A DNA stretch of 64,000 nt from Polyangiaceae bacterium (lineage in GTDB: Bacteria; Myxococcota_A; Polyangia; Polyangiales; Polyangiaceae). The position numbers were made by a program, and so were the translations under genes. Location of the stretch: positions 1,240,001-1,304,000 of the forward strand of contig JAHBVY010000001.1 of the NCBI GenBank assembly GCA_019637265.1, read 5' to 3'. Shown here piece after piece: positions 64,000 to 64,000 of the stretch. Position 1 is the first letter of the stretch, and every line of letters begins with the position of its first letter. The notes under the pieces are model-generated. The model saw only the letters and a list, made by a program, of their open reading frames with translations, was not told the DNA's origin and did not search any database.

Positions 64000-64000
64000 G

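Overview
The window is a stretch of ordinary chromosome from a high-GC Gram-negative bacterium. It most resembles a member of the Myxococcota (the former delta-proteobacterial myxobacteria). The grounds are family-level: two large Ser/Thr kinases of the HRD-x-SP-x-N type, one carrying a DUF4388-like tail; many secreted lipoproteins with Gly/Ala/Ser-rich linkers after the lipobox; a TPR/PEGA-like protein beside a kinase; a bactofilin; and paired HTTM/DCC-type membrane proteins. I see no rRNA, tRNA, CRISPR array, transposase or prophage.

Layout: 0.1-4.2 kb holds a kinase, a TPR/PEGA-like partner and a lipoprotein. 4.3-10.3 kb is a copper-handling locus. Multicopper oxidase, His-rich lipoprotein and outer-membrane efflux protein form a minus-strand operon coupled by two 4-bp stop/start overlaps, and a Cu(I) P-type ATPase is read divergently. 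10.4-16.5 kb holds a DUF4388-type kinase, truB, a FliK/YscP-like protein and a CBS-domain membrane protein. 17.9-20.7 kb is trpG-trpD-trpC, with trpC carrying an in-frame load of palindromic repeat DNA. 20.8-24.0 kb has a Xer recombinase, an N-formylglutamate amidohydrolase, a membrane protein and rpmB. 24.1-26.8 kb is an acyltransferase, a DUF72 protein and a degenerate gamma-glutamyltranspeptidase-like protein. 28.4-30.9 kb is the translation operon rpsP-khpA-rimM-trmD-SPOUT methyltransferase. 31-34.5 kb has a NifU-like protein, two secreted proteins and map. 34.9-37.5 kb encodes a histone-H1-like tail, a long charged helix and a Fic-fold domain that has lost its catalytic motif. 37.7-47.6 kb has metG, a TolC-family protein, a response-regulator diguanylate cyclase, an LptD-like protein, an AMIN-like protein, a beta-barrel protein and a bactofilin. 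48-57.7 kb has an SRPBCC protein, two lipoproteins, gltBD and a three-repeat protein. 57.8-60.5 kb pairs a PlsB-like acyltransferase with gpsA for phospholipid synthesis. 60.7-64.0 kb holds two tandem paralogous HTTM proteins, the upstream one cut by the window edge.

The strongest non-routine signals are: (1) trpC expanded in frame by intergenic-type repeat and nested palindromes; (2) the histone-tail/charged-helix/pseudo-Fic protein; (3) the HTTM pair in which one copy has lost both DCC cysteines; (4) several dispersed intergenic repeat families; and (5) many short palindromes built on GTCAG/CTGAC, some inside coding regions. No known defence or mobile system was found. All assignments come from reading the sequence and translations; no database search was run.
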